This document shows, one piece after another, positions 16,877 to 26,204 of a stretch of 64,000 nucleotides of DNA. The stretch spans positions 1-64,000 of the forward strand of contig JAKPCO010000073.1 in NCBI GenBank assembly GCA_029553285.1. Direction: 5' to 3'. The position numbers were made by a program, and so were the translations under genes. Each line of letters begins with the position of its first letter. Position 1 is the first letter of the stretch. Under the pieces are notes generated by a model that was not told the origin of the DNA, searched no databases, and saw nothing but the letters and a program-made list of their open reading frames with translations. Source of the stretch: Methanobacteriota archaeon (GTDB lineage: Archaea; Halobacteriota; Methanosarcinia; Methanotrichales; Methanotrichaceae).

Positions 16877-18610
16877 ATGGACAGGTACGAGCAGGTGACC
16901 GAGCTGGCGAGAAGACGTGGCTTCATGTGGCCGTCCTTCGAGCTCTACGGTGGTGCTGCTGGCTTCTACGACTATGGTCCTCTCGGAGCCAGGCTTAAGA
17001 GGAGGATAGAGGACATCTGGAGGAGGTTCTTCGTCATAGGTGAGGGTTTTGCAGAGATCGAGTGTCCGACGATAGGCATCGAGGAGGTGTTCAGGGCATC
17101 AGGCCATCTGAGCGGCTTCTCCGATCCCCTAACAGAGTGCAAGGAGTGCAAGGAGATTTACAGAGCGGATCATCTCATAAAGCACATCGTTGAGGTCCCT
17201 GACGCGCTCTCCGCGGAGGAGATCTACAGGGTGATAAAGGAGAACGACATCACCTGCCCGGAGTGCGGCGGAGAGCTCTCTGAGGTGTACGAGTTCAACC
17301 TGATGTTCAGAACCGCGATAGGTCCTGGCAACAGGCATCCCGGCTACCTCAGGCCTGAGACAGCACAGGGCATGTTCATAAACTTCCCCAGGCTTCTCAG
17401 GTATTACCGCGATTCTCTGCCGTTCGGCGCTGTCCAGATCGGAAGGTCCTACAGGAATGAGATTTCCCCGAGGCAGGGGGTGATAAGGCTCAGGGAGTTC
17501 AGCCAGGCCGAGGCAGAGGTCTTCATAGATCCTAGGAGCAAGCGGCACCCGCGCTTCTCCGAGGTGAAGGATCTCCGGCTGAGACTCTACTCCAGGGAAG
17601 CACAGGAGCGCGGCGAGGTCGAGGAGATGAGCGTCGGAGAGGCCGTGGAGCGAGGGATCATAGCACACGAGATCCTCGCATACTTCGTCGCAAGGACCTA
17701 TGAGTATCTGCTGGCTGTTGGCGTTGACAGGGAGCGCCTTCGGTTCAGGCAGCACAAGGCGGATGAGATGGCTCATTACGCAGCTGACTGCTGGGATGCG
17801 GAGGTCCTGCTCGACCGTCTCGGCTGGATAGAGATCGTCGGCATAGCAGACCGCACCGACTACGATCTCAGGTCACACATGGCGCTGAGCAAGGCGAACC
17901 TCAGCGTGTTCGTCCACTACCCGGAGCCCATCAGGCGCAAAAGGGTCGTTGTGAAGCCTGATATGAAGGCACTGGGGCCGAGGTTCAAGGGCAGGGCAAA
18001 GGCGATAGCAGATGCCCTCCAGTCGATGGATCTCTCGAATCTCAAAGACGATATCATAAAGGTCACCGTGGACGGCGAGACGTACGAGATCGAGAGGAGT
18101 CTTGTATCAGTGGAGGAGATCGAGGAGGAGATACGCGGCGAGGAGGTGGTGCCGCACGTCATCGAGCCGTCCTTCGGGATAGACAGGATCCTCTACACGG
18201 TGCTCGAGCATTCCTATCACGAAGAGCCTGTCGAGGGTGAGACGAGGGTTGTCCTGAGGTTCCTTCCTGGGATATCCCCTGTGGATGTAGCGATTCTCCC
18301 CCTAATGGACAAGGATGAGCTGGTCGAGCCTGCGAGGAGGATCTTTGATGCGTTCAGGAGATGCGGCATGCTCGCGGAGTTCGACACATCAGGATCCATT
18401 GGGCGGAGGTATAGGCGCAACGATGAGATAGGGACTCCGTACTGCATCACCGTTGATTACCAGACGCTCGAGGACGGAACGGTCACAGTGCGGGACAGGG
18501 ACACGATGCAGCAGATCAGGATTGGGGAAGAGAGAGCGGTTGATGTCATCAGGGATCTTCTATCCGGAGCTCTCTGCTTCTCAGAGGCCGGTGCACCTGT
18601 AAAGGCATGA
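16877..18610 (+). CDS. glyS: glycyl-tRNA synthetase
   Basis: This is the class II alpha2-type glycyl-tRNA synthetase, 577 residues. Visible features are RRRGFMWPSFELYGGAAGFYDYGPLG at the start, a zinc-ribbon-like insertion (CKECKE at about 90 and CPECGGE at about 130), RPETAQGMFINFPRL, the motif 2 region (GRSYRNEISPRQG, REFSQAEAE), and motif 3 (EPSFGIDRILYTVLEH). It charges tRNA-Gly. Its stop TGA overlaps the start of the downstream membrane kinase-like gene. Confidence 0.97.
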   Translation: MDRYEQVTELARRRGFMWPSFELYGGAAGFYDYGPLGARLKRRIEDIWRRFFVIGEGFAEIECPTIGIEEVFRASGHLSGFSDPLTECKECKEIYRADHLIKHIVEVPDALSAEEIYRVIKENDITCPECGGELSEVYEFNLMFRTAIGPGNRHPGYLRPETAQGMFINFPRLLRYYRDSLPFGAVQIGRSYRNEISPRQGVIRLREFSQAEAEVFIDPRSKRHPRFSEVKDLRLRLYSREAQERGEVEEMSVGEAVERGIIAHEILAYFVARTYEYLLAVGVDRERLRFRQHKADEMAHYAADCWDAEVLLDRLGWIEIVGIADRTDYDLRSHMALSKANLSVFVHYPEPIRRKRVVVKPDMKALGPRFKGRAKAIADALQSMDLSNLKDDIIKVTVDGETYEIERSLVSVEEIEEEIRGEEVVPHVIEPSFGIDRILYTVLEHSYHEEPVEGETRVVLRFLPGISPVDVAILPLMDKDELVEPARRIFDAFRRCGMLAEFDTSGSIGRRYRRNDEIGTPYCITVDYQTLEDGTVTVRDRDTMQQIRIGEERAVDVIRDLLSGALCFSEAGAPVKA

Positions 18611-19239
18611 TGGCTGCTGAGAACTGGCGCTCCTCTCTGATAAAGGAGATCAGAAGGAAGTCCATACATCTCACCGGCCTGTCCGTGCCAGTCCTCCTCT
18701 TCAAGGCCGGATGGTGCATAACTGTTGGGTTTGTCGCAACAGCTCTGCTTATTGCGGTCGTCCTGGAAATGCTCAGGCTCAGAGGGATGATACGGCTTCC
18801 TGAGGTCAGGGAGAGCGAGCAGGGGCGTGTGGCAGGCTATTTCTTCTACATCTCAGGATGTCTTTTAACGGTGATTCTTTTCAGCGAGATGGTTGCGGCT
18901 CTCGCCATACTCATGCTCTGCATAGGCGATGCAGCCAGCGGCATCGTCGGATCTGTGGTCGTGGGATCAAACGTGCGCGATCTAGATACCACACGGCTCA
19001 ATACCACACGAAAAAGAAAGCCACGGGTTGTTGCAGCGACCATGCTCTCGGTATGCATTCTCCTCGGCTTCATTTTCTCCGGTGTCACGCACCTCCCGCC
19101 ACATGTATACCTGGCAGGTGCAGCAGGTGCGACTCTTGCGGACTCGGTGCCGATTTTTGTAAGAGGCAGGTCTGTGGACGACAACTTCACGATACCCCTG
19201 ATAGCAGGCGCCCTGATGACCGCAGCATCGATTATCTGA
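18607..19239 (+). CDS. polyprenol/diacylglycerol kinase or CTP transferase-like membrane protein
   Basis: The 210-residue integral membrane protein has about six helices. It begins with KEIRRKSIHLTGLSVPVLL and contains the conserved GDAASGIVGS motif near residue 104, the signature of the dolichol-kinase/phosphatidate cytidylyltransferase-like family. Members phosphorylate or CTP-activate lipid alcohols; the archaeal substrate is not known but an isoprenoid alcohol is likely. The start ATG overlaps the glyS stop (ATGATGG), giving translational coupling. ADSVPI late in the protein (about residue 179) fits the last membrane helices. Confidence 0.82.
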   Translation: MMAAENWRSSLIKEIRRKSIHLTGLSVPVLLFKAGWCITVGFVATALLIAVVLEMLRLRGMIRLPEVRESEQGRVAGYFFYISGCLLTVILFSEMVAALAILMLCIGDAASGIVGSVVVGSNVRDLDTTRLNTTRKRKPRVVAATMLSVCILLGFIFSGVTHLPPHVYLAGAAGATLADSVPIFVRGRSVDDNFTIPLIAGALMTAASII

Positions 19240-19416
19240 GGGGGCCAGCTGCGGAGTCATATCTTTCTCCTGTGCCACTCTGAGCAAATGCACATGGTTC
19301 GGCCACACCGGGTGAAGAGGAGTTTTTGCTGCCACTGCACCCCTGGAGGTTGAAACTGCAACGCCCTGCTGCACATTCCGCCAGATTTAGATAGGTGTCC
19401 TCTCACTTTACAGAAG

Positions 19417-20865
19417 ATGATCTGCCGGCCTAAAAGTTCGGTTCTTCTTCTGCTTATGCTGATCAGCATACAATCAGACTCGTCGGCAGTTACAGTCGCG
19501 GCTGATGAGATCATGCAGAAGGTGATCTCTGGGGAGCCCGTTATGCTTGATGGCGTCACCATCTCGGGATCCCTGAATCTCTCCGGAATAGAGCCGCAGA
19601 TCGTGAGGAGGGAGTTTGTCATCACGAACTCGGAGATGTGTGATGCAGACCTGAGCGGACTGGTGTTTGAGAGTGCTGTGAACCTCACCGGGACAAGGAT
19701 CGAGGATATGGATTTCGCATCAGCTGTGTTCTCCCAGGACGCGATCTTCGATCTGGTCGAGGTCTCGGGCGATGCCAGCTTCGAGGGCGCTCACTTCAGG
19801 CGGGATGCGAGCTTCTCCGGATCCAGGTTCTCACGCGCTGCTGAGATGAACTTCACAGCATTTGACGACTACGGGTACTTTGCGGACAGCGCATTTCATG
19901 GAGGTCTGCACATTTCAAGCTCCTCCTTCCAGGGGTTTGCGGATTTTTACGGAGCCCGCATCTCCGGAGATTTTCTCGGCCTGAACACAAAATTTGGTGA
20001 TGGGGCTGGCTTCATGAATGCGGAGTTTAACGGAGATGCGAACTTCGGCATGTCGAGCTTCGCTGGATACACTTCCTTCGAGGGGTCGGTGTTCAGGGGC
20101 GTTGCTAACTTCGCCCTGGCAAGGTTTGATAAGGCTGTTTACTTCGGCGATATCACATTCGAGGAAGATGCGGTCTTCGGGCTGACACAGTTCGAGGGTC
20201 TCGCAAACTTCGCGGGCACGTATTTCATGGGCGATCTCAACCTGAACAGCGCGCGCATCGATGCCTTCGTTCTCGACAACACCACATTCGGGAGCGCATC
20301 CAGGATAAACCTTAAGGGCGCTGAGTTCAGAAGGCTGACAGCACCATGGTCTCAAATAAAAGATCATCTCCTCTACGACGGTGCAACCTATCTGGCTCTG
20401 GTCAAGAACTACCAGGAGCTGGAGTGGTTTGAGGATGCAGATAACTGCTACTACGATTACAGAAGGGAGGCACAGCTCAGAAAGCCTTTCGGCTGGGGAA
20501 AGACCATCGATTACCTCGCATGGATAACATGCGGCTACGGGGTCAGGCCGAGTTATCCTTTCATCTGGTCGATCGTGCTTATAGTACTTTTCGGAGCGGT
20601 GTTCTCTCTCGGCAAAGGCGTTTACAAACAGACCACAGTGCTGGATCAGAATCCTGAAAGGCTGAGGGAGCAGATCAGTGTTGAGAGAAGGCCGATCTCG
20701 CTCCACGAGAGCATGTACTTCAGCGCGCTCATATATCTTTATGCGGGTCCGGTAGAGTTCAGGCCCTCCGGCATCTACAGGTACCTTGTGATCCTGGAGG
20801 GAATCCTGGGGTGGTTCTTCCTCTCACTGTTTCTGGTGAGCCTCGGGAGGGTTATGATAAGGTAG
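19417..20865 (+). CDS. exported pentapeptide-type repeat protein with degenerate ion-channel-like C-terminus
   Basis: The protein is 482 residues. A signal peptide is followed by about 25 short repeats with the A(D/N/S)F pattern (DASFSGSRF, DANFGMSSF, VANFALARF), the pentapeptide-repeat beta-helix type. After a Tyr-rich linker come a membrane helix (FIWSIVLIVLFGAVFSLG, about 383-402), a pore-like segment and a final helix (LEGILGWFFLSLFLVSLGRVMI). The last part resembles two-helix potassium channels, but the TVGYG filter position reads YLYAGPVEF, so ion selectivity is doubtful. TATA-like GATTTAGATAG places the transcript start near ATG 19417. The beta-helix may sit outside the cell. Confidence 0.82.
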   Translation: MICRPKSSVLLLLMLISIQSDSSAVTVAADEIMQKVISGEPVMLDGVTISGSLNLSGIEPQIVRREFVITNSEMCDADLSGLVFESAVNLTGTRIEDMDFASAVFSQDAIFDLVEVSGDASFEGAHFRRDASFSGSRFSRAAEMNFTAFDDYGYFADSAFHGGLHISSSSFQGFADFYGARISGDFLGLNTKFGDGAGFMNAEFNGDANFGMSSFAGYTSFEGSVFRGVANFALARFDKAVYFGDITFEEDAVFGLTQFEGLANFAGTYFMGDLNLNSARIDAFVLDNTTFGSASRINLKGAEFRRLTAPWSQIKDHLLYDGATYLALVKNYQELEWFEDADNCYYDYRREAQLRKPFGWGKTIDYLAWITCGYGVRPSYPFIWSIVLIVLFGAVFSLGKGVYKQTTVLDQNPERLREQISVERRPISLHESMYFSALIYLYAGPVEFRPSGIYRYLVILEGILGWFFLSLFLVSLGRVMIR

Positions 20866-20952
20866 CATGCGCCATGAATGGCCTCTGCCATACCACTGCT
20901 GAAGGAGCACGGAACCGGATATCATCATGGAATCGCAGCATGATTTCCGGAA

Positions 20953-21051
20953 CGCTCTCACCTGCCCGCAGAATCACCGGTCCTGTTATGCGCTACTGCG
21001 GATGGGTGAGCAATCGGTCTGCAGACTCCAGTTGTTAAACACATAAGAGCG
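20953..21051 (+). repeat. MITE-B copy 5, internally deleted
   Basis: The element begins CGCTCTCACCTGCCCG and ends AAACACATAAGAGCG. Relative to copy 2, about 15 bp are missing inside the left terminal repeat, and the middle carries CACCGGTCCTGTTATGC. It has 99 bp and no target duplication. Confidence 0.75.
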
Positions 21052-21072
21052 CAATCTCTGCTCCATCCCGCT

Positions 21073-22239
21073 CTATGTCGTGTACTTCGCGTTGATGTTC
21101 ACGTACTCGTGAGTCAGATCGCATCCGAAGCTGCGGGCGCTCGCGGTTCCTGCACCCAGGTCTATGTGGATGAAGATCTCATCGCTGGACATGACCTTTT
21201 TCGCCTCTTCCAGCACCCCATCGACTATGATACCCCTGTCCACAAGCACCACGGAGCCTCCGCTGGAGTTCATGCTCAGAGAGATCCTCGAGGGATCGAA
21301 CTCAGCCCCGGATCGACCTGCTGCACACACAATCCTACCCCAGTTCGGATCCTCGCCGTACAGCGCTGCCTTCACGAGGTTACTTCTCGCTATGCTCTTC
21401 GCAGCCCTCCGCGCATCCTCGCTGGATGCTGCTCCGGTGACCTCCACCTCCATCGCCTTTGTCGCGCCCTCTCCGTCCCTGGCAATCATTTTAGCCAGTC
21501 TAACGCACACATACCCCAGCGCCTCTCTGAATGATTCGGGATCGCATTCCACCGCCCGGGTGCTGGTCAGAAGCACCGTGTCATTTGTGCTCGTGTCCCC
21601 ATCGACTGTCAGCATGTTGAAGCTGGTATCCACAGCATCTTTCAGGAACGTGTAGATCTCTGGCCCGACATCAGCGTCTGTGTAGATAAAAGCCAGCATC
21701 GTCGCCATATCAGGCTCTATCATGCCCGCGCCCTTGCATATGCCCCCGAGACGAAATCCCTCATGTTCGACAGCGACCTCTTTGACTTTTGTATCAGTCG
21801 TCATTATCGCCTGCGCTGCCTCCCTGCTCGCATCGGGAGTTGAGCGGAGCGCTGGAGCAGCCTCTTTTGCGAGCGATGAGATCAGGTTGAGATCAAGGTA
21901 GCGGCCTATGACACCGGTCGATGCGACGCCTATCAGCTCAGGGCTGCATCCGAGCATCTCAGCCATCATGCCGGCCATCCTCTCCGCGTCCCTCATACCG
22001 CGCATCCCGGTGTATGCATTTGCGGATCCGCTGTTCGCGATTACCCCCTCAATTCTTCCTCCAGATCTTCTGAGATGATCGATGGTCACCTCTATCGGTG
22101 CAGCCCTCACCCTGTTTCTCGTGAAGACACCAGCCGCATATCCGGAGCATGCGATCATCGCGACTCCGTACCTCCCCCGCTTCACACCGCAGGCCCTCAC
22201 GCCCGGCACGGCGCATATACCGCCATCGATCTCTCTCAT
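21073..22239 (-). CDS. argJ: bifunctional glutamate N-acetyltransferase/ornithine acetyltransferase
   Basis: The protein is 388 residues from ATG 22239, which overlaps the stop of the CBS gene; the frame is open 61 codons further upstream, but that stretch lies inside the CBS gene. ArgJ recycles the acetyl group in arginine synthesis. The autocleavage site is MTTDT near residue 187, where the second Thr becomes the nucleophile, and GGICKGAGMIEPDMATMLAF follows it. DPNWGRIVCAAGRSG is the substrate-binding region. The gene order is argC-CBS-argJ, all reading leftward. Confidence 0.95.
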   Translation of the reverse strand: MREIDGGICAVPGVRACGVKRGRYGVAMIACSGYAAGVFTRNRVRAAPIEVTIDHLRRSGGRIEGVIANSGSANAYTGMRGMRDAERMAGMMAEMLGCSPELIGVASTGVIGRYLDLNLISSLAKEAAPALRSTPDASREAAQAIMTTDTKVKEVAVEHEGFRLGGICKGAGMIEPDMATMLAFIYTDADVGPEIYTFLKDAVDTSFNMLTVDGDTSTNDTVLLTSTRAVECDPESFREALGYVCVRLAKMIARDGEGATKAMEVEVTGAASSEDARRAAKSIARSNLVKAALYGEDPNWGRIVCAAGRSGAEFDPSRISLSMNSSGGSVVLVDRGIIVDGVLEEAKKVMSSDEIFIHIDLGAGTASARSFGCDLTHEYVNINAKYTT

Positions 22240-22709
22240 GATACCTCCGCTGATCCCAGTCCGCTTATGATGTCGCCGCGGGTAACTATCCCGACCAGCC
22301 TGGAGCCCTCGACGACCGGCAGCCTGTTTATTCTGTGCTTCGTCATTATCGCGGCAGCCTCCTCTATGGATGCATCCGGGCTCACTGTTATGGGCTTCCT
22401 GCTCATCACGTCCGAGACGCACATTTTTGTTATCTCCTCAAGCGAGCGCTTCATGCGCTCCCACCGTATCACATCTCTCACAGGGACCTCAAATATCTCG
22501 AAGGGGCTCGGGAGCCAGAGCTCTCCGCGATCGTCCTCTGTCGATAGAAGCCTCAGGAGATCGGATTCAGATACCACGCCCACAAGCTCATCCCCATCGA
22601 GCACGGGCATGCCGCTTATCCTGTTCTCCCTGAGCAGGCGGGCCGCCTCCGCTATCGGATCGCTCGCCTGGCAGGTGACAGGGTTTTTGTTCATGATGTC
22701 CTTAACGAG
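22236..22709 (-). CDS. tandem CBS-domain protein
   Basis: The protein is 157 residues from ATG 22709, chosen because GGAGGT lies a few bases before it; a longer in-frame start at 22751 lacks such a site. It contains two CBS motifs (MNKNPVTCQASDPIAEAARLL and MSRKPITVSPDASIEEAAAIM), each followed by GxPVxDGxxLVGxVxxxDLL-type strands. CBS pairs bind adenine nucleotides and regulate partners. Its place between argC and argJ in an overlapping operon suggests a role in nucleotide sensing for arginine synthesis, though this is inference. Confidence 0.9.
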   Translation of the reverse strand, partial: LVKDIMNKNPVTCQASDPIAEAARLLRENRISGMPVLDGDELVGVVSESDLLRLLSTEDDRGELWLPSPFEIFEVPVRDVIRWERMKRSLEEITKMCVSDVMSRKPITVSPDASIEEAAAIMTKHRINRLPVVEGSRLVGIVTRGDIISGLGSAEVS

Positions 22710-22824
22710 CATTGTGACCTCCCTTCCAGCCAGGGTGTTGCTCTGAATCACGCCTTATGTGAGACTCCTCATTGTGTTAATTCTGCGACCTTCTCAGCCC
22801 GGATGCGGTACCCTGGCGCTACAA

Positions 22825-23850
22825 TCACGGCGCACCACCGGGGAACCAGAGACCCTCTGTCTCATCCAGACCCATCATCAGGTTCATGTTCTGAATTGCC
22901 TGGCCGGAGGCGCCCTTGACCAGGTTATCTATGGCGGATATAACAACTATGCGGTCGCTGTTCTTTTCGATCTCAAAACCGATATCGCAGAAGTTCGAGC
23001 AGCGGACATTGCCCAGCATCGGCACACCATCCACAAGCCGGACAAACCTGGCTTTGCTGTAGAAATCGCCGTAGAGCTTTGACACAAACTCCCTGTCCTG
23101 TATCTTATCTGAGAATGAATCCTTCACAAAGACGTGAGCTGTTGTGAGGATGCCGCGAACTGCCGGTATCACATGCGGTGTGAAGCTGATCCTGATATCG
23201 TTCTGCAGCCGTGAGAGCTCCTGCTTTATCTCAGGCACGTGCCTGTGGTTCGTCACCCTGTAGCACCTTATGTTCTCCGCCAGGTTCGGGTAGTGGCTGG
23301 TCTCCGTCGGCTCAGCGCCTGCGCCGGATATGCCTGACTTGGAATCAAAGACGACGCGGTCTATCATCCCGGCCTTCGCGAGTGGTGCAACCGCCAGCGT
23401 TGCGCCTGTGGAATAGCATCCTGGATTCCCTACAAGAGATGCGCCTGCAACCTCCGGGTGCAGCTCCGGCAGGCCGAAGACCGCATCCCTCGGAGCTCTG
23501 TGCTTTATCCCGTATGTCCTCTCGAATACATCCACCGGAAGCCTGTAGTCAGCGCTCAGATCAATCACCTTTGCGCCGTTATCAAGCAGCTCCGGAACCC
23601 AGTCCATTGCAGTTCCGTGAGGTACTGCTGTGAACACGACATCGCATCTCTGGGATATCTCAGCAGGCGACGGAGCCTCGAACCTGAGATCGAGCATGCC
23701 TCTGAGATGCTGATGAACAGAGGTCACTGGCTTTCCAGCAAGCTTTCTGGATGTGACACAGACCACATTTGCAGATGGATGCACGGAGAGAAGGCGGAGC
23801 AGCTCACCGCCTGTATAGCCCGAACCGCCGACTATTCCTATGTCTATCAT
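22825..23850 (-). CDS. argC: N-acetyl-gamma-glutamyl-phosphate reductase
   Basis: The protein is 341 residues and carries out the NADPH reduction of N-acetylglutamyl phosphate in arginine synthesis. The nucleotide motif is VGGSGYTGGELLRLL, and the catalytic cysteine lies in GNPGCYSTGA. HRHVPEIKQEL and SFTPHVIPAVRGI complete the family pattern. A TATA-like TTTATATAAG lies 21-30 nt upstream of ATG 23850. It is the first gene of the argC-CBS-argJ operon. Confidence 0.96.
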   Translation of the reverse strand: MIDIGIVGGSGYTGGELLRLLSVHPSANVVCVTSRKLAGKPVTSVHQHLRGMLDLRFEAPSPAEISQRCDVVFTAVPHGTAMDWVPELLDNGAKVIDLSADYRLPVDVFERTYGIKHRAPRDAVFGLPELHPEVAGASLVGNPGCYSTGATLAVAPLAKAGMIDRVVFDSKSGISGAGAEPTETSHYPNLAENIRCYRVTNHRHVPEIKQELSRLQNDIRISFTPHVIPAVRGILTTAHVFVKDSFSDKIQDREFVSKLYGDFYSKARFVRLVDGVPMLGNVRCSNFCDIGFEIEKNSDRIVVISAIDNLVKGASGQAIQNMNLMMGLDETEGLWFPGGAP

Positions 23851-23870
23851 GCTGCGTGAGGACCTCTCTG

Positions 23871-23880
23871 CTTATATAAA
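23871..23880 (-). promoter_or_regulatory. TATA-like box for argC
   Basis: On the minus strand TTTATATAAG is centred about 26 nt before the argC ATG, the spacing expected for a nearly leaderless archaeal transcript. Confidence 0.6.
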
Positions 23881-23889
23881 TCTGCGGCG

Positions 23890-24849
23890 CTAGACTCTGC
23901 CGGAGAGCCTGAGGCTGAGCTGGCTGAGAGCTCTCCCCATCTCCTCGATCCTGTCTCTGTTCTCGAGATGCGAGAGCCATCGTTCGGGTATCCATGAAGT
24001 CCCGTATCTGGCGCCTGCGAGTGCCCCTGTGATCGATGCCACCGAGTCTGTATCGCCTCCGGCATTGACCGCCTCCACAATGGCCTCCTCCGGCTCAAGG
24101 CGCACAAAGCAGTAGAACGCAGAGGGCACAGCATCATGCACAGAAGGAGATGTGCCGAGCATATCCAACGCATCTGATGGATCTTTATCCGAGAGGAGGA
24201 TCGCTCTCACCTCCCTCAGCTTTCTTCCGAGCTCTGGAGATATCCTCGAGGCGGACTCTGCTGATACCTCAAGGATCGTCATGCGCGGGAGATCCAGAAG
24301 AGAGAGAGCAACACCAACAGCGACCGCAACAGCTCCAGCCCTGGCTGCACGGCTTCTGTGTGTGACGATGCTCTGGAGCTCAGAGTACCTGGATACCATG
24401 CTCAGATCCCAGTGGTACACGAGACCGATCGGCGCAGCCCTCATCGCAGCCCCGCAGGTCTCTATACTGACACCGGCCTCCTGCCAGGGCTTTCCGGAGA
24501 GCATGTTCTCTATTGCGGATCTTGTTGTGATCCCCACACCTCTGTTGAGCCTCTCGTTCAGTATCCATTCTGACCCCCATCTCATCAGATGCTCGGCAAA
24601 AACATCACCTGAGAATCCCTGGGCCTCGATGATGGACTCCGCCAGGATCAGGGTCTCCTCAGTATCATCTGTGTACTGGCCTGCCTGGAGCCCGTGATGG
24701 AAGTGGTGCTCAGGCGCAGGAAGCATATCTACAACTCTTCCAAATGCTCGCTGTATCTCCAGAGCTGAGAAACCCTCAAGCGGCATCCCCAGAGCATCTC
24801 CGGCCGCGGATCCGAGAAGGGAACCGATAAATTTATCGAGAAGATCCAT
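23890..24849 (-). CDS. ADP-ribosylglycohydrolase (DraG/ARH family)
   Basis: The protein is 319 residues. Family signatures are LLGSAAGDALGMPLEG at the start, TDDTEETLILAESI (metal ligands), and VNAGGDTDSVASITGALAGARYG (second metal-binding cluster). These enzymes remove ADP-ribose from proteins or nucleic acids in a magnesium-dependent way. No ADP-ribosyltransferase was recognised nearby, so the substrate is unknown. It is divergent from the methyltransferase gene, with only 14 bp between the outermost start codons. Confidence 0.92.
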   Translation of the reverse strand: MDLLDKFIGSLLGSAAGDALGMPLEGFSALEIQRAFGRVVDMLPAPEHHFHHGLQAGQYTDDTEETLILAESIIEAQGFSGDVFAEHLMRWGSEWILNERLNRGVGITTRSAIENMLSGKPWQEAGVSIETCGAAMRAAPIGLVYHWDLSMVSRYSELQSIVTHRSRAARAGAVAVAVGVALSLLDLPRMTILEVSAESASRISPELGRKLREVRAILLSDKDPSDALDMLGTSPSVHDAVPSAFYCFVRLEPEEAIVEAVNAGGDTDSVASITGALAGARYGTSWIPERWLSHLENRDRIEEMGRALSQLSLRLSGRV

Positions 24850-24902
24850 GCTGTTAAATTAAAATGCAGAGGACAAAAAGCTTGGCCAGCCCGCTGCATG
24901 AG

Positions 24903-25706
24903 ATGATGTGGCGAATTGGTGTAAAACCAGATCTCCCGGATCCGGTAATGCCATCGAACGCTTCTGATTCTCCTATCCTGCCGGCCGGGGCATGCAAGAG
25001 CGCGCTGGAGAGGCCTGCAGAACCGCACTGCACGCAGAACCTGCGCGATATCTGGGATCTGTTTTACCGTCGGAGGGGGAGATCCTGGGGAGGCGTCACG
25101 CGGGAGATCCCTGAGCTTCCCTGCGGCTCAAGGGTCCTCGAGCTCGGCTGTGGAAGCGGGAAGACCATCCTGGGGATGATCGGCAGGGGATGGCGCATCG
25201 TGGCCATCGATATATCTCCGGGGGCGGTCGGGCTCACAAGATCCATCATAAAGGAGATTGCCGCATCAGCTCAGAGAAATGATTGCAAAGGTGCGCGCTC
25301 AAAAGACCTCACAGGAGACGTGGAGCTTCTTGCAGCTGACGGCAGGTTGCTCCCTTTCAGGGATGGGGTATTTGATGCTGTCTTCGCCTTCCATGTCCTG
25401 GGGCATCTAGTTGGGCATGAGAGATCCGCGATGGCAGGGGAGATCGTGCGGGTCACACGGAGGGATGGTATGGTCTTCTTCAGAGGATTCTCATCTGATG
25501 ATCTCAGAGCCGGAGGCGATGAGATCGAAGAGAGGACATTCATCCGTGGGGATGGGACGATCACGCATTACTTCACAGAGGATGAGGTTCTTCAGATCTT
25601 CAGGCAGCTTTCGAGCACCTCTGTCAGTACTGTGAGATGGAGCATGAGGGTCGGAGGCCTGGATCTCATCAGATCCGAGATAAGGGCAGCATTCAGGAAA
25701 GAGTGA
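24903..25706 (+). CDS. class I SAM-dependent methyltransferase, unknown target
   Basis: The SAM-binding motif I is VLELGCGSGKTILGMI, followed by VAIDISPGAVGLTRSI, a DGRLLPFRDGVFDAVFAFHVLGHL segment (motifs II-III) and a late FRGFSSDD strand. The frame opens at ATG 24864, but a TATA-like TTAAATTAAA ends at that point, so the transcript probably starts later; ATG 24903 is a plausible start. The conserved core begins about residue 50. The N-terminal part with several prolines and cysteines is not conserved-looking. The target could be a small molecule or a protein; it cannot be told. Confidence 0.8.
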   Translation: MMWRIGVKPDLPDPVMPSNASDSPILPAGACKSALERPAEPHCTQNLRDIWDLFYRRRGRSWGGVTREIPELPCGSRVLELGCGSGKTILGMIGRGWRIVAIDISPGAVGLTRSIIKEIAASAQRNDCKGARSKDLTGDVELLAADGRLLPFRDGVFDAVFAFHVLGHLVGHERSAMAGEIVRVTRRDGMVFFRGFSSDDLRAGGDEIEERTFIRGDGTITHYFTEDEVLQIFRQLSSTSVSTVRWSMRVGGLDLIRSEIRAAFRKE

Positions 25707-25791
25707 TATGGTGTCAATAATCAATAAGAAGAGATGCTGATGGCTGCAGGTAGCAGGTTTGTCGAAGGAGCGAGGGAGAGGGGGTACCTCA

Positions 25792-26196
25792 GTGCCGGCT
25801 GACCCGCGCCTGGAGTGCGCGAGGGCGCTTTCAGGTCACCCGGTCTTTCCGTTGCTTGTGCGCGCTGCGCTTCGCGCGAGGGTGTCGAGAATGCAGCCCG
25901 GGGAGGTCTTCCAGTTCGAGGGGGAGGAGATCTTCGTCGAGGAGGATGAGCGGAGCCGGAGCGTTGTGGTACAGGTTGTTCTGGGTGAGGATAGGCTGAT
26001 CGAGATGTTCAGAGGAGCGGCTGAGACGGCCGGAATCCCTGAGGCGAGATCCTGCCTCGGAGATATCCTAGATCTCGCGCGGGATGATCTCAGAAGACGA
26101 TATGGAATAGAGCTCACAGTCAGAGGAGGCGTCGCGAGAGCAGAGGCGGTCGCTTATAAAGTCGAGAGGTGGAGCTGGAGAGACGGGCCGCTTTAG
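25792..26196 (+). CDS. hypothetical protein
   Basis: I do not recognise this 134-residue protein. GTG 25792 is preferred because a purine-rich GAGAGGGGGT lies just before it; TTG 25759 adds 11 residues. The sequence is charged and probably soluble: a helix-rich N-terminus (LECARALSGHPVFPLLVRAALRARV), a short beta segment (EVFQFEGEEIFVEEDE), then VVVQVVLGEDRLIEMF and a C-terminal helix-strand pair (DDLRRRYGIELTVRGGVARAEAVAYKVERW). No catalytic or metal motif is visible. It follows the methyltransferase on the same strand. Confidence 0.6.
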   Translation: MPADPRLECARALSGHPVFPLLVRAALRARVSRMQPGEVFQFEGEEIFVEEDERSRSVVVQVVLGEDRLIEMFRGAAETAGIPEARSCLGDILDLARDDLRRRYGIELTVRGGVARAEAVAYKVERWSWRDGPL

Positions 26197-26204
26197 CGGA
26201 GATA

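Noticed and set aside
22240-22422. 61-codon extension at the start of ArgJ
   Set aside because: It lies inside the CBS gene on the same strand and does not resemble ArgJ; the ATG at 22239 gives the normal family start.
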